Below are positions 1 through 13,659 of a stretch of DNA of 64,000 nt, in pieces; the stretch's first letter is position 1; each line of letters starts with the position of its first letter. Under the pieces are notes generated by a model that had not been told where the DNA came from, searched no databases, and was given only the letters and a program-made list of their open reading frames with translations. The stretch is from Acinetobacter guillouiae CIP 63.46 (GTDB lineage Bacteria > Pseudomonadota > Gammaproteobacteria > Pseudomonadales > Moraxellaceae), in the NCBI RefSeq assembly GCF_000368145.1, contig NZ_KB849290.1:1-64000 (forward strand), given 5' to 3'. Made by a program: the position numbers and the translations under genes.

Positions 1-1451
<1,451 letters not shown>

Positions 1452-1510
1452 ACGAAAGATTGACGATTGGTAAGAATCCACAACAAGTTGTTCTTCATTG
1501 ATGTATCTGA

Positions 1511-1587
<77 letters not shown>

Positions 1588-1631
1588 AGTCTACTGAACA
1601 CAGAAGAGCAGATATATTAAGATCTTAAGCT

Positions 1632-1707
1632 GGGGACTTAGCTTAGTTGGTAGAGCGCCTGCTTTGCACGCAGGAGGTCAACGGTTCGACTCCGTTAGTC
1701 TCCACCA
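1632..1707 (+). tRNA. alaT: tRNA-Ala (TGC)
   Basis: A 76-base cloverleaf 44 bases after tRNA-Ile. The acceptor arm GGGGACT pairs with AGTCTCC (one G-T pair), the anticodon loop CTTTGCACG carries TGC, the T arm contains GGTTCGACTCC, and CCA is encoded. Confidence 0.97.
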
Positions 1708-2044
1708 CTAATTAAAGACTAAGTGATTACAGAACTTAGTAAGCAGATAGCTTATTAAGTTCTGTGATTTATCACAGTTAACTACTCGCTGACGAGGCGG
1801 TAGTGAATCATTAACAGAATATATTTGAGTTGAAATAATTGTTTAAACTCGTTTTAGTTGATATTAGCAAGTAATTGTTAATGTTGAGTGAAATGAGCAC
1901 TAGCGATAAAACTGAATCAAGCGTTTTGGTATATGAATTAAATTGAAGCTGTATAGTGATTAAGTTCACAGGCAACAAATAGAAGTGATTAAGTTCACAT
2001 TGTTGATCCTCCTTGTAGGGATTAACGACTGTTTGGGGTTGTAT
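1708..2044 (+). other. rRNA internal spacer between tRNA-Ala and 23S
   Basis: Transcribed spacer without a gene. It holds a 15-base direct repeat, GTGATTAAGTTCACA, at 1956-1970 and 1985-1999. Its last bases (2039 onward) form the 5' strand of the 23S processing stem. The short reading frames across it have no protein-like features. Confidence 0.8.
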
Positions 2045-4934
<2,890 letters not shown>

Positions 4935-5102
4935 TACAACACCCAAGCAGTTGTATACGAAGCATCATTTGATTCATAAAAGATCAAACATACTTGATTT
5001 AGTTGAAAAGCTAGTTACAATACCCAACTCAAATGTTCTGTTAAACTCATTTGGTACGAAGTAAGGCATTTAAATAAGACCCGAACAAGTCCATAACAGT
5101 TT

Positions 5103-5217
5103 GCTGGCGACAATAGCAAGAGTGAACCACCTGATCCCTTCCCGAACTCAGAAGTGAAACCTCTTAGCGCTGATGGTAGTGTGGGGTTACCCATGTGAGA
5201 GTAAGTCATCGCCAGCT
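5103..5217 (+). rRNA. rrf: 5S ribosomal RNA
   Basis: About 115 bases beginning GCTGGCGAC and ending TCGCCAGC, so the terminal helix closes (CTGGCGA/TCGCCAG). The conserved CCGAACTCAGAAGTGAAAC segment is present at 5142-5160. It lies 170 bases after 23S and just before the operon terminator. Confidence 0.93.
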
Positions 5218-5228
5218 TTTAAATCTAA

Positions 5229-5267
5229 AACACCCCGATCTCTAGCGAGAGCGGGGTGTTTTTTTAT
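5229..5267 (+). terminator. rRNA operon terminator
   Basis: Strong hairpin with arms ACACCCCGATCTC and GAGAGCGGGGTGT (one internal mismatch, loop TAGC), followed by a run of T. It sits 12 bases after 5S. Confidence 0.92.
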
Positions 5268-5363
5268 GCGTGCTGTTGATGGGCTTAATGAAATAGAAAT
5301 ATGCGCAAGAAAATATAAAGGCTCCATTCTAGAAAATAGAGCTTCATTCAATAGGCAAAACCG

Positions 5364-6737
5364 TTATTTAAGTTGTCTTCGGGCATGTTTTAATGCAGTT
5401 CTTAAGCCTTCTTCCAAGGTTGGATGATAAAAAGGTTTTGCTAATATCTCATCAATTGTCAGCTGTTCTGCAATGATCCAAGAGAGTAAGTGGCTCATAT
5501 GTTCGGCAGACTCAACAAAAAGCTCAGCACCTAAGAGTTTTCTGCTTTGTTGATCTACATAAACTTCAACAGCACCTTTATTTTTACCTAAAACCAATGC
5601 GCGACCTTGTTTTTCATAAGAAGCAAAACCTGTAACAAATGCTGTGTCTGATTTTGACAGTGTGGCAAAGTTTTGCCCAGCAATCCCCATTTCTGGACTA
5701 CAGAACACAATACCTAAAGGTGCTAGGTTATTTAAGTTGTGTATATTGGGAAAATTTAAACAACTTGAAACGATATTTCTTCCTTCATTTGCAGCCTCAT
5801 GTTGTAAAGGTGTTTGAGTAAAAGCATCACCAATAATAAATATTGGGAAATCAGCCAATTGTTTAGTGGTGTGATGAACTGGTAATTGTTTTAAATCTGA
5901 GAATGCCTGATCAATGTTTTCGAGGGACAAAGTTGATAAGTTTGTAGCACGACCAGTCGCATTTAAAATATAGTCAACCTGTATGGATTTAGATTCATTA
6001 TTTTCGATAAATGATATTTCAACCCCATTTTCAAGATTTTGAATTGAATCAGGTAAAACTTCAAATTTAATATTAAGCTCTTTGGATAATTCTGCTTGAG
6101 CGATTTCTTGTAAATTAGGGCTACTAAGCACTCCTACTTTTTTGCTTCTTGCAAAAACAGTCGTATTCACGCCTAAGCGATGCATTGCTTGAGCTAATTC
6201 AATTGCAATCACACCACTACCGATCACGGCAATTGACTTAGGCAAAGTCTCAAGTTCAAATACTTCATCCGAAGTGATCAATTTATTGCTTATTTTATTT
6301 TTCCAATCCTGGTTATAGGTCGGTGTTGAGCCTACAGCAAGAATAAATGATTTAGATTGATAATGTTTTCCATCGACTTCAACCGTATTTGCATTTACAA
6401 ATTTAGCTTCGCCATCAAGTTTATGTGCAGCCTCCCAACTTTCTACATCTTTAAGCGTCGCCCGAGCAAAGCGATCACGTAAATCTCTGACATGTTGCAT
6501 AACTTGAAGTGTATCAATCTCTGCTTTTACCTCTAAAGCGACTTCATTGGCATTTTGAATGTCATACATTCGATTTGCAGTTGAAATGAGAACTTTACTT
6601 GGCATACAGCCAACACGGACACAGGTTGTATCCCATGGACCTTTATTGATAATCAGTAAGTTAGAGGTATATTTGATTGCTTCTTTATATGCGCTAATAC
6701 CCGCTGTTCCTGCGCCGATGATGATGATGTCGTACAT
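5364..6737 (-). CDS. dihydrolipoyl dehydrogenase-like flavoprotein
   Basis: Class I pyridine nucleotide-disulfide oxidoreductase, 457 residues, a normal length for the family. The FAD-binding motif GAGTAG is at residues 8-13. The redox-active disulfide is C39 and C44 in TTCVRVGCMPSK. A second dinucleotide fold begins at IGSGVIAIE (172-180). The C-terminal dimerisation domain carries the His-Glu pair in HPTLEE (H438, E443), expected for enzymes that oxidise dihydrolipoamide. It stands alone, with no E1 or E2 subunit of a 2-oxoacid dehydrogenase nearby, so its partner complex is unknown; another disulfide reductase of the same class is possible. The start has AGGTTT 8 bases upstream. Confidence 0.88.
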   Translation of the reverse strand: MYDIIIIGAGTAGISAYKEAIKYTSNLLIINKGPWDTTCVRVGCMPSKVLISTANRMYDIQNANEVALEVKAEIDTLQVMQHVRDLRDRFARATLKDVESWEAAHKLDGEAKFVNANTVEVDGKHYQSKSFILAVGSTPTYNQDWKNKISNKLITSDEVFELETLPKSIAVIGSGVIAIELAQAMHRLGVNTTVFARSKKVGVLSSPNLQEIAQAELSKELNIKFEVLPDSIQNLENGVEISFIENNESKSIQVDYILNATGRATNLSTLSLENIDQAFSDLKQLPVHHTTKQLADFPIFIIGDAFTQTPLQHEAANEGRNIVSSCLNFPNIHNLNNLAPLGIVFCSPEMGIAGQNFATLSKSDTAFVTGFASYEKQGRALVLGKNKGAVEVYVDQQSRKLLGAELFVESAEHMSHLLSWIIAEQLTIDEILAKPFYHPTLEEGLRTALKHARRQLK

Positions 6738-6867
6738 GATATAAACCTGATTTTAAATAATAGTAATTACATTAAAAAACATTTTGAAATAGCATATTTA
6801 CACATATAGATAACTATGATTACATAGCATTCAAAATAATCTACAACAATTTTTGGGGATTCTTAGG

Positions 6868-8892
6868 TTGAGTAAAATTATGGATACTAGAAAACTTACT
6901 GGAAAGTTAAGTGCTATTGCAATTTCTATTTTGTTAGCAAGTTGTGGTGGGGGCGGTGGAGGTTATTATGATAAAAATAATAACGGAACAGACAATGGTA
7001 ATGGTGGAACTACAGTTGAAGCTGTAAATATTAGTCCAATTACTTTGTTGAATGCAGATTCTGTAGCTACAAACACAATAACAGTTTCTGGTGCTACAGC
7101 AAAAGTAAAAGTTACTGATGCCAGTGGAAAAGGAATTAGTGGGGCATTGGTTACTTTTCAAGGTACAGGTGTGGTATTTGGTACTTCAAATGGTGCTGTT
7201 TTAACCAATGCCGATGGAGAAGCAAGTATTTCAGTTAAGCCTGAAAATAGTACAGACACTGGTAGTTATCAGTTGACAGCAACAGTGAGTCATAAAGATT
7301 CAACTGCAACAACAACACCTTATAATTATTCTCTACAAGCTGCAAATATAACCTTTGAAAACATGGTTGCTGCAAACACCTCACTTGATTCTGGTGGTTC
7401 AACGATCATAACGCTTAAAACACAAGATTCAGTGACCAAAAATAATCAAAACAACATCACTGTGAATTTTAGTACAAGTTGCGGTACTTTTGATAACAAC
7501 GCTGTTGTTTCATCAAATCAAGGTGATGTTGCTGTTACATATAAAGCAATAGATATAAATGGTAAGTTGTGTGAAGGCGGACAAAAGATTATCGCAACAG
7601 GCAGTAATGTTTCTGTTTCTAAGTCTGTTGATATACAAATTGCAGCAATTGCAGCCAATTCTTTAGTTTATACAACTGTGGGTAAAGTAAACTTAGTCAC
7701 TAGAAATAGTGGTTCAGCTTCTTCAGGAAGAATTGAGTTTACTGTTTATGCAAACGGTACGCCTGCAGCGAACCAAGATGTCAACATAGAGTTAACGAAA
7801 GCTCCAAGTGATTTAAGTTTTGTTACTGATGGTAATCGAATTCCAAAAACAGTGAAAAGTGATGCATCAGGTAAAGTGAATGTAAATCTTTATCCAGGTA
7901 ATTTACCTGGACCAGTAGAAATTAAAGCTACATTAGCAAGTAATACAAATATTTTTGTGTTGTCTAAAGAAGTAGCAGTTGCTTCTGGTCGTGTAACACA
8001 GAATGGTTTGAGTTTGTCTGTAAGCAAAGTAGCATTAGCTGGTGATGGCGATGGTGATATTTCAACAATTACGGCACGGATGGCTGATCGTGTAGGTAAC
8101 CCTGTACCAAATGGAACAGTAATTAGTTTTATTTCGGAAGGTGGAAGTATTACTCCAAATTGTGCAACAACGAATGGTGTTTGTTCTGTTAATTTGACTA
8201 CCCAAAATCCGCGTCCACTTGATAGTCGAGTGAGTGTTTTAGCTTTTGTTGAAGGCGATAAAGAGTATGTGGATGTAGATAATGATAATATGTATACGAT
8301 TGGCATTGATAAATTAACACAAAATATTGGTGATTTCTTTTTAGATGATAATGAGAATAATCAAAAAGATGAAGGTGAATTTAAATATGTCCGTGGTGCA
8401 TCTGGTGCAACATGTATTCCGTCTACAATCGCTCAGCCAAATATCGAGGGTACGTGTAATAATCAACTAGATGCTGTATTACGTAAGCAATTACGTTTTG
8501 CTTTTTCAAGTGAAACCCCTACATTTGTAGCTCTGAGTGGAGTGAATAGCTCAATGACTCAAGCTTTACCTGGAATATTTACTTTTCAAATGTATGGTAA
8601 TGGTTTAAAAACAGTTCCAATGCCTTCAGGTACAACAATTTCAGCTACTGCAAAAGATAATACAGATAATAATTTGGCTTGTGAGGCAGAAGTTGTTGGT
8701 GGGGCGCTTACTGTTCCAGGTATTATGGATTTACTATTACCAGGCACGTTCCCTCAGAAAGATAATAAGATAGTCACTTACAGTGTCCGTAGTCTGAAAT
8801 GTGCTGCAGGCGATGAGATTCGTATAACAGTAACAACACCGAATGGAACAATAACGAAACCATTAATTAATGTGGTTAATAGCCTGAATTAA
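6868..8892 (+). CDS. Ig-like (Big_1/invasin-type) domain lipoprotein
   Basis: Predicted surface or periplasmic lipoprotein, about 674 residues. The signal peptide ends in a lipobox, ILLAS-C26, followed at once by six glycines and an Asn/Asp-rich linker. The rest reads as several bacterial Ig-like repeats, recognised by segments such as DASGKGISGALVTF, SDASGKVNVNLYPG and DRVGNPVPNGTVISF, which recur at roughly 100-residue intervals. Such domains are typical of adhesins and cell-surface scaffolds; the binding partner is unknown. I prefer the TTG start at 6868, with GGGGA 8 bases upstream. An ATG at 6880 and another TTG at 6853 are alternatives and do not affect the mature protein. It is monocistronic with a terminator at 8901. 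Confidence 0.8.
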   Translation: MSKIMDTRKLTGKLSAIAISILLASCGGGGGGYYDKNNNGTDNGNGGTTVEAVNISPITLLNADSVATNTITVSGATAKVKVTDASGKGISGALVTFQGTGVVFGTSNGAVLTNADGEASISVKPENSTDTGSYQLTATVSHKDSTATTTPYNYSLQAANITFENMVAANTSLDSGGSTIITLKTQDSVTKNNQNNITVNFSTSCGTFDNNAVVSSNQGDVAVTYKAIDINGKLCEGGQKIIATGSNVSVSKSVDIQIAAIAANSLVYTTVGKVNLVTRNSGSASSGRIEFTVYANGTPAANQDVNIELTKAPSDLSFVTDGNRIPKTVKSDASGKVNVNLYPGNLPGPVEIKATLASNTNIFVLSKEVAVASGRVTQNGLSLSVSKVALAGDGDGDISTITARMADRVGNPVPNGTVISFISEGGSITPNCATTNGVCSVNLTTQNPRPLDSRVSVLAFVEGDKEYVDVDNDNMYTIGIDKLTQNIGDFFLDDNENNQKDEGEFKYVRGASGATCIPSTIAQPNIEGTCNNQLDAVLRKQLRFAFSSETPTFVALSGVNSSMTQALPGIFTFQMYGNGLKTVPMPSGTTISATAKDNTDNNLACEAEVVGGALTVPGIMDLLLPGTFPQKDNKIVTYSVRSLKCAAGDEIRITVTTPNGTITKPLINVVNSLN

Positions 8893-8900
8893 TAGGGAAA

Positions 8901-8926
8901 ACAGCGCTTCGGCGCTGTTTTTTTTA
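8901..8926. terminator. bidirectional terminator between convergent genes
   Basis: Arms ACAGCGC and GCGCTGT around a TTCG tetraloop, with A residues on the left and a long T run on the right. It ends the Ig-like lipoprotein gene. It also lies across the stop codon of the small lipoprotein on the minus strand. Confidence 0.9.
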
Positions 8927-9031
8927 TTTAACAGATGTTCCCATACTTACCCCAACCGTAGGTCTTACATTCATTGAACTACATGCAGATAGAAGTAGAC
9001 ACGAGATCAAGATAAGGCCAATGACTTTCAT
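8924..9031 (-). CDS. small lipoprotein, 35 residues
   Basis: Short reading frame with a complete lipoprotein signal: start MKVIGL, a hydrophobic run, then lipobox LLSA-C17, followed by SSMNVRPTVGVSMGTSVK and a stop. The mature peptide would be only 19 residues on a lipidated cysteine, with Ser after the cysteine favouring outer-membrane sorting. A weak GGA lies 7 bases before the ATG. It converges on the Ig-like lipoprotein gene and shares its terminator. I do not recognise a named family; small lipoproteins of this shape are often envelope or stress-related, but no function can be claimed. Confidence 0.7.
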   Translation of the reverse strand: MKVIGLILISCLLLSACSSMNVRPTVGVSMGTSVK

Positions 9032-9172
9032 AGAAATATCCAAATTTTAAGTTGTTGTTATTCTAATCCTAATGATAAGACGGCGTGTGTAGTAAAATTA
9101 TTGTCTTTCATTGATTGAGTTAAAAATTTTTATTCAATTTCATTGTTGGTATTGGATTTTATAATTGGAGGT

Positions 9173-9204
9173 GTTTAAAAGCCTAAAATTTTAAGCTTTT
9201 AAAC
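9173..9204 (-). terminator. AT-rich hairpin downstream of the META lipoprotein gene
   Basis: Perfect 10-base arms GTTTAAAAGC and GCTTTTAAAC around a 12-base loop, 30 bases past the stop of the minus-strand gene at 9235. There is no clear T run, so its use as a terminator is uncertain. Confidence 0.4.
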
Positions 9205-9234
9205 AGGAGTATACAAATAAGTGATTCGGTGATG

Positions 9235-9675
9235 TTATGGCGTTGTAAATTGCAAAACACGATTGCCATATTGATCGACTAACTTTAACGTTTTGTCATA
9301 CACTTGATAACCTTTCACCTTATTGAGTGCTTCAGTATAGTCAGCCGCGAGTTTCATAGTGTCTTGACAATACATACGAGTTGAGCCGAGTTGCCCTAAG
9401 GTCAAGTGTTGCCCTTTGATCGCATAGGCACCCATAATGCGATTACAGCCATCTGCGCCACTTACCCGTAAATCTGAACCAAATTGAATACTTGGTACGT
9501 TGTGAGCATTTGACGTTGCTTTATATTCTGTTGCACCAATATGCGTGAGTGTCCAATTTTTGTTTTGCAACGAACTTAGATTTTGGCTTTGTTGGTCGGC
9601 ACTTGGTGTAGATGCACATCCAGAAAACAAGAGCGTTGCTGTGATGAATGTGGTTGCGATTATGGATTTAAACAT
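9235..9675 (-). CDS. META domain lipoprotein (HslJ-like)
   Basis: Predicted envelope lipoprotein of 146 residues. The signal peptide ends in lipobox LFSG-C20. The remainder is a single META domain of the HslJ type, recognised by NWTLTHI near 40, SGADGCNRIMGAY (72-84) and TRMYC (99-103); C77 and C103 could form a disulfide. In E. coli HslJ is linked to heat shock and novobiocin tolerance, but the molecular role of the domain is not established. It lies 76 bases downstream of the DUF4105 gene on the same strand and has its own upstream spacer, so cotranscription is possible but not shown. Confidence 0.85.
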   Translation of the reverse strand: MFKSIIATTFITATLLFSGCASTPSADQQSQNLSSLQNKNWTLTHIGATEYKATSNAHNVPSIQFGSDLRVSGADGCNRIMGAYAIKGQHLTLGQLGSTRMYCQDTMKLAADYTEALNKVKGYQVYDKTLKLVDQYGNRVLQFTTP

Positions 9676-9751
9676 GCGTATTCTCCTAATTTTATCATTA
9701 TATAAACAAAATTGAGTTAAACCATAAAGACGAGCTGACTAAAGCTATACA

Positions 9752-10813
9752 TTATTGAGCGTGGCCTTCAGGTAAACCAAAACGAATCACTTTAGAAAAG
9801 TTATCGCTATTTTGATATTTAAACTGAGCATATTCAGCCGTTCTTGGATTGATATGTGCTTTTTTATACCATTCTTTGATTGACCATTGATGATTTAATG
9901 CACCCAAATCATAAAGATAATTGGGTAAATAACCTGAAGCCAATAAACGATAATCTGTTGGTAATTTTTCAGGGGAAATCGCCTGAACCATATCAAAAAC
10001 CAAAGTTGTACAGTTACTAGTTAGGGTGTTGTACCATTTTGGATGTTCTGCTAAAGCGGAAGATTTCAAAAGATATTCTTCAAATAATGCTTTGGTCTCT
10101 GCTTTTGGTAATTGAATCGGGAAAAAATAAACCTGTTCACCTCGAATATTACTTCGTGTATAAACAATATCTTTTTCATCTGCAGCGATTAGGCTTAGCT
10201 CGAACTGTCTAAAAAAACCACCAATTGCAGAAAAGTTTTCATTTTTTTCTTTCCGAATTTCAATGGAAAAAACGAGTGGACGTTGATTTAAAAAATCAAA
10301 GCTGACCAAGGTATGGGCAATCTGTGGTCCCATCCAATAAGAGGTGATGATATTGACGCCTGTAATCTCATCTAAGTTGTAGCTTCTGGTTTCCCAGCGT
10401 TCGTCATATTGATCAGGGGAGTGCCAATTAAAGTTGCGGACATTATGAATCGTGACAAGATTACCTTGCTGCTCATAAGTAAAAATTCTGGAAACTTCTG
10501 GACTCCATTGACGATTTTGCTGTGCAGGAATATTAAAGTACCAGATTAAGCTGACAATAAAGGCGATGATATAGATCAGACTGTCAGTTTTTCGGCTAAA
10601 TATATTTTTAGTAAAATAGATTCCAAAAATACTCAGTGCAAAAATAATCCAAATAGGGATGATGATATAGCTGAAAACTTTTCCTAAGGGGTGTTGAATC
10701 CAAATCGCGAAACAAAACCACAGGCTGCTCAATACCACAAATAAGCTAAACAAGGAATGGATTATTCCCATTCCAAGTGTATGCAGTATTGATCTTGTTT
10801 TTAAACTATCCAT
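9752..10813 (-). CDS. DUF4105 domain inner-membrane protein
   Basis: 353 residues. Three hydrophobic segments fall roughly at residues 15-37, 45-68 and 79-95, followed by a soluble domain that matches the DUF4105 (Lnb N-terminal-like) family as I recall it. Candidate active-site residues are the His in GPQIAHTLVSF and the Cys in LTSNCTTLVFD; the Lnb domain is described as a thiol-hydrolase-like fold used in lipoprotein acylation or activation. Whether this protein acts on lipoproteins is not shown, although lipoprotein genes and lgt are in the neighbourhood. It starts 31 bases after the folA stop on the same strand, so cotranscription with thyA-folA is plausible. Confidence 0.75.
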   Translation of the reverse strand: MDSLKTRSILHTLGMGIIHSLFSLFVVLSSLWFCFAIWIQHPLGKVFSYIIIPIWIIFALSIFGIYFTKNIFSRKTDSLIYIIAFIVSLIWYFNIPAQQNRQWSPEVSRIFTYEQQGNLVTIHNVRNFNWHSPDQYDERWETRSYNLDEITGVNIITSYWMGPQIAHTLVSFDFLNQRPLVFSIEIRKEKNENFSAIGGFFRQFELSLIAADEKDIVYTRSNIRGEQVYFFPIQLPKAETKALFEEYLLKSSALAEHPKWYNTLTSNCTTLVFDMVQAISPEKLPTDYRLLASGYLPNYLYDLGALNHQWSIKEWYKKAHINPRTAEYAQFKYQNSDNFSKVIRFGLPEGHAQ

Positions 10814-10844
10814 AAGCCACTATTTTTGTTCATAAAGTTCAGTG

Positions 10845-11357
10845 CTATTTTCGGTATGTTGCAAACTCAAAAGCAATAGCTGTTTTGTCATCAACATGTG
10901 ACTCACTCGCAACTTTTTTAAATTCCGCTGGAATTTCTGGATAATACGCATCACCTTGTACATCGAGCTCAATGTGGGTGAGCTCTAAACGATCGGCAAT
11001 GTGCATAGTTTGTTTAAAAATTTCACCACCACCAATGATAAAGATACTGGCAGGTTTTTCTGATGCCAATACATCAGGAATGGCTTGCTCCAAAGCAGCA
11101 TCTATACTATGGGCCGTTTTAACACCAGCAAAGTTCCAGTCTTGATCACGGGTAATCACCCAATTAACACGTTTAGGTAATGCACGTCCCATCGATTCAA
11201 GCGTTTTACGTCCCATCACCACAACACCACCTTGGGTGATTTCTTTGAAGTGTTTAAGATCTGCTGAAATATGCCATGGAAGATCATTCGCTTTACCAAT
11301 GCAGCGTTGTTGATCCATTGCAACGACATGCACAATTTCAAAGTTTTTAAATGTCAT
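10845..11357 (-). CDS. folA: dihydrofolate reductase
   Basis: Reduces dihydrofolate to tetrahydrofolate with NADPH; target of trimethoprim. At 170 residues it is close to the family norm. Visible features are the nicotinamide-side loop IGKANDLPWHI (20-30), the acidic active-site residue D33 in SADLKHFK, the NADPH-binding GRKT (49-52) and the glycine-rich IFIIGGGEIF. It follows thyA by 79 bases on the same strand. Thymidylate synthase produces dihydrofolate, so the two genes form a functional pair. The intervening gap contains a palindrome at 11391. Confidence 0.96.
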   Translation of the reverse strand: MTFKNFEIVHVVAMDQQRCIGKANDLPWHISADLKHFKEITQGGVVVMGRKTLESMGRALPKRVNWVITRDQDWNFAGVKTAHSIDAALEQAIPDVLASEKPASIFIIGGGEIFKQTMHIADRLELTHIELDVQGDAYYPEIPAEFKKVASESHVDDKTAIAFEFATYRK

Positions 11358-11390
11358 AATGAATTCGCTTATTATCCATTGGAAAATTTT

Positions 11391-11410
11391 CCCTCCTATT
11401 GCAAGGAGGG
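11391..11410. repeat. palindromic intergenic element, copy 1
   Basis: Arms CCCTCCT and AGGAGGG with a 6-base loop, between thyA and folA. It lacks a T run and resembles the CT-rich palindromes at 19397, 22224 and 55426. Confidence 0.55.
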
Positions 11411-11436
11411 AATAAGGAAAGACTGAATTAAAATAT

Positions 11437-12279
11437 TTAAACAGCTACAGGTGCTTTAATTGCAGGATGTGACTCATAACCTGTAATTTCAATATCTTCA
11501 AATTTAAAGTCAAAAATATCCTTAATTTCAGGATTTAACTTGAGTTGACACAATGGTAAGGGGTCACGTGTTAACTGAAGTTTTGCTTGTTCAAAATGGT
11601 TAACATATAAATGTGTATCACCGCCAGTCCAGACAAAATCACCTACGCCTAAACCACAAACTTGAGCAACCATATGAGTCAGTAGAGCATAGCTGGCAAT
11701 ATTAAATGGCACCCCTAAGAAAACATCTGCACTACGTTGATAAAGTTGGCAAGACAACTTTCCATCCTGCACAAAAAATTGGAATAAAGTGTGGCATGGC
11801 GGTAAGGCAACTTTACCTGCTTCATTTGGATTCCAGCCAGACACAATCAAACGACGTGAGTTTGGATTGGTCTTGATTTCATTGACCAACCAACTGATTT
11901 GGTCAAAACCATCATTTTCAAACAAACCATTGTCTTTTTGCGTTGCGCCAAAGTTACGCCATTGATGACCATAGACTGGGCCCAATTCACCCTCAGGACG
12001 TCCAAAACGGGCAGTTTGTTCAGCGGTAGACCATTCATCCCAGATCGAAACTTTATTGTCTTTTAAATATTGAACGTTGGTGTCGCCTTTTAGGAACCAC
12101 AGCAGTTCAATCACAATGGAGCGGAAATGAACTTTTTTAGTGGTCAGTAGCGGAAACCCTTTTGACAAGTCAAAACGCATTTGATGACCAAATACAGAAC
12201 GAGTACCTGTACCAGTACGATCACCTTTGTCACCGCCATCGTCTAGGATATGTTGTAGAAGGTCTAAATACGCTTTCAT
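11437..12279 (-). CDS. thyA: thymidylate synthase
   Basis: Converts dUMP to dTMP using methylene-tetrahydrofolate and releases dihydrofolate for FolA just downstream. 280 residues against about 264 in E. coli; the extra length looks like the insertion around 85-125 seen in many family members. The catalytic cysteine is C162 in [11 protein letters not shown], the phosphate-binding R21 is in [10 protein letters not shown], and the signature [20 protein letters not shown] is present. The start ATG at 12279 gives the usual N-terminus MKAYLDLLQ. Confidence 0.97.
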   Translation of the reverse strand: MKAYLDLLQHILDDGGDKGDRTGTGTRSVFGHQMRFDLSKGFPLLTTKKVHFRSIVIELLWFLKGDTNVQYLKDNKVSIWDEWSTAEQTARFGRPEGELGPVYGHQWRNFGATQKDNGLFENDGFDQISWLVNEIKTNPNSRRLIVSGWNPNEAGKVALPPCHTLFQFFVQDGKLSCQLYQRSADVFLGVPFNIASYALLTHMVAQVCGLGVGDFVWTGGDTHLYVNHFEQAKLQLTRDPLPLCQLKLNPEIKDIFDFKFEDIEITGYESHPAIKAPVAV

Positions 12280-12453
12280 ATAGTTTCCAATTTGGGGAGT
12301 TTATACGACACAAATGACAGATTATGTCGCATGATTACCCATTCGTAATGTTTCTGAATAGCTTCAGAGTTTATACTAATCTCACTTTCTTTTTAAGCTA
12401 GATTATTTTCTGTTTTGCATCCATCTAACATCTAAAACTAAGAGTATTTGAAA

Positions 12454-13251
12454 ATGAGTATAAATTTGAATGAGCTCCCAGCATGTTTACAGCCTTATAA
12501 AACGCAAATTATTGCGACAAAAAAAGACAGTATAGAAATAACATTACTGCCTGCTGAAGATTTACAGATTTGGCAAAGCAACGTGGGTGGAAATCCTTAT
12601 TTACCTGTAGGAAAGCAATATCCGCAGAGCGCGGAGGGGGATGACTTACAATTATTGGCGCAGATCAATTTTGCAGAATTGCCAGAAAATCAACATTATC
12701 CAAAGTCTGGAATTTTACAGTTTTTTATCAATCCGCATGATGATTTATATGGTCTCAATTTTGATGATCAAAAAAAGCAAGATGGTTTTCGCGTGGTTTT
12801 TTATGACAAGATTGAGCAAGATCTTGCACTTTTACAAAGCGATTTTCCAAGTTTTGATGATGACGATATTTATAGTCCTATCGCAGGGCAATCTGCAATT
12901 CAGTTTGAGAAGGCTGAAAGCTATATTGATATGAACAATTTTGATTTTGCCCAAAAAGTCACAGACCCTTATGAAAGAGACGATGAAGAAGAGTTTTGTG
13001 ATGAATACAGTGAAGTTTTTTCAGCAAGCGGACAACGTTTAGGCGGATATCCATTTTTTACTCAATCTGATCCACGTGAATACAATGAATCTATTCAAGA
13101 TTATATTTTGCTGCTGCAGATTGATACAGGTGAAGCTGAAGGTATTGAGATCATGTGGGGCGACTCAGGTGTAGGGAACTTCTTTATTCATCCTGATGAT
13201 CTTGAAAAAAGAGATTTCTCTAAAGTGGTGTATAACTGGGATTGTTATTAA
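12454..13251 (+). CDS. YwqG family (DUF1963) protein
   Basis: Soluble protein of about 265 residues matching the YwqG/DUF1963 family: an early GGNPYLPVGKQYP segment, LLAQINFAELP, GILQFFI, a long acidic middle, GGYPFFTQSDPR, and the C-terminal WGDSGVGNFFIHPDDL. This family has a known fold but no firm biochemical function. There is no signal peptide or membrane segment. I start at the ATG at 12454, preceded by AAGAG; an upstream TTG at 12448 adds two residues. It is monocistronic, with a terminator 20 bases after the stop. Confidence 0.82.
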   Translation: MSINLNELPACLQPYKTQIIATKKDSIEITLLPAEDLQIWQSNVGGNPYLPVGKQYPQSAEGDDLQLLAQINFAELPENQHYPKSGILQFFINPHDDLYGLNFDDQKKQDGFRVVFYDKIEQDLALLQSDFPSFDDDDIYSPIAGQSAIQFEKAESYIDMNNFDFAQKVTDPYERDDEEEFCDEYSEVFSASGQRLGGYPFFTQSDPREYNESIQDYILLLQIDTGEAEGIEIMWGDSGVGNFFIHPDDLEKRDFSKVVYNWDCY

Positions 13252-13271
13252 GCACCGACAGCATAATTTCT

Positions 13272-13304
13272 AAAAAAGCTGATGTTGATAACGTCAGCTT
13301 TTTA
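13272..13304 (+). terminator. terminator after the YwqG-like gene
   Basis: Arms AAAAAGCTGATGT and ACGTCAGCTTTTT with one G-T pair and a short loop, ending in T. Confidence 0.85.
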
Positions 13305-13648
13305 TTAAAAAAATCTTTCTTTAGCATACGATTTTGCTGTATTTATAAAACAAAAGTGTGACTGAATTGACAGTTTAATGTGTTGATTAAATTAAGAAAA
13401 TATTTTAATGATACGGCCGAGTAAACTTTTATTGATTAAATTTTAAACAAACAAACCTAAATGATGAATTGTGTAATGTCAGCAGTTTCAGTAGCTTGAG
13501 GCGTTACAAATGAGATTTATTAACACTTACATATTTTTTTACATGTTTTAAGTCTACATTTTAAGAATTGCTGATTACTATTCATGGCTTGTGAAAAGTT
13601 GTTATTGGTTTAAACAAGGTGGTTTGAATCAATTCAAAAGGGCAGTTT
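13305..13648. other. AT-rich gap upstream of the CHAP-like gene
   Basis: About 340 bases without a credible gene. It presumably holds the promoter of the CHAP-like gene, but I could not single out one -35/-10 pair with confidence. No repeat or RNA gene seen. Confidence 0.6.
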
Positions 13649-13659
13649 GAGGACAATGC

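Noticed and set aside
7890-8306. 138-codon minus-strand reading frame within the Ig-like lipoprotein gene
   Set aside because: Shadow frame; the plus-strand gene has clear domain repeats and a lipobox.
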